DNA from: Schistosoma mansoni
Lineage: Eukaryota; Platyhelminthes; Trematoda; Strigeidida; Schistosomatidae
Assembly (NCBI RefSeq): GCF_000237925.1
Contig: NW_017386021.1
Location: 992,001-1,056,000, forward strand
DNA length: 64,000 bases
Direction: 5' to 3'
The translations under genes were made by a program, and so were the position numbers. This document shows, in pieces, positions 63,516 through 64,000 of the stretch (the stretch's first letter is position 1; each line of letters begins with the position of its first letter). The notes beneath the pieces are model-generated. The model worked only from the letters and a program-made list of their open reading frames with translations. It was not told the DNA's origin and did not search any database.

Positions 63516-64000
63516 TTTCTTACGACTGAATTAAGCTGTCTAACCAGAGAGGTATTCAAATGCCAATTACGCTTTGGGTATATGTAGCAACAGGATAAAA
63601 AATAAATCGGTAAAAGTGTGGTTCACTGACCTTGTACGACCTTATGAATTTGGCTTAGAGCTACAAATTTATTATAAGAGTTAATAAAACTACTCGACCA
63701 CAAACCAAAGTAGGTAGAGTAGAACGGGGTTTTAAATATGAGATCATGTAGTAGAAAGTTAAATTTTTTGATTACTACTTAGCCATTATGCAACAATAAG
63801 CTTAGTCCTTCAATAGTTCAATTTCGAGTTAGGAACTAAATACATCGTGTCCTAAGAATCATCTCAGACATTTCATTGTATTCATTTACTAAATCTCCCT
63901 GTATGTAAAACAGGTTAAAATTCCAATTTTAACTTTGTCTCAGCACTATAAACTGTAGATTGTTTTGACACATACCGCGACAAATATGCTGTGTATATGT
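63516..64000. other. Unassigned window end
   Basis: AT-rich; nothing recognised. Confidence 0.4.

Noticed and set aside
1-64000. CRISPR arrays, operons, riboswitches or other bacterial features
   Set aside because: The window is eukaryotic: spliced genes, LINEs, SINEs and LTR elements; no regularly spaced direct repeats.

Overview
The window looks like genomic DNA of a blood fluke (genus Schistosoma): AT-rich, short exons in very long introns, a 32-nt intron near the start of a gene, and a dense load of flatworm retroelements (RTE/SR2-like LINEs, a BEL/Pao element, a Ty3/Gypsy relic, tRNA-derived SINEs carrying hammerhead ribozyme motifs). The species cannot be fixed from the sequence. All assignments come from reading translated sequence; no database was searched.

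Layout. 1-4470: repeats, mainly an inverted, gutted RTE-type LINE with a SINE in it. 4864-38501 (+): one 17-exon gene for the cytoplasmic RNA helicase SKI2 (SKIV2L/SKIC2). All 17 exons join in frame, giving about 1405 codons. Its introns hold nearly all the SINEs, LINE pieces and ribozyme motifs, and one 200-N assembly gap flanked by a large inverted repeat. 39086-43684 (-): a BEL/Pao LTR retrotransposon with both LTRs, two in-frame stops and a deleted RNase H/integrase region. 43685-45155 (+): the 3' part of an RTE-type LINE. 45242-45380 (+): one orphan exon-like ORF. 50670-55100: a decayed Ty3/Gypsy element. 56011-58168 (+): a two-exon gene for an OSTM1-like lysosomal membrane protein. 58169-64000: mostly unassigned AT-rich DNA with one LINE 3' fragment.

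How the parts fit. SKI2 is the helicase of the SKI complex, which feeds 3' ends of mRNA to the cytoplasmic exosome; OSTM1 is the beta subunit of the lysosomal ClC-7 chloride/proton exchanger. The two genes are functionally unrelated housekeeping genes separated by retroelements. The most striking content is the retroelement layer. Two SINE families share one architecture (tRNA-like head, hammerhead ribozyme, family-specific tail). A third element, an inverted repeat resembling Penelope-like termini, carries another hammerhead in each arm. A fourth, SINE-like family shares its 3' end with a LINE in the same window.
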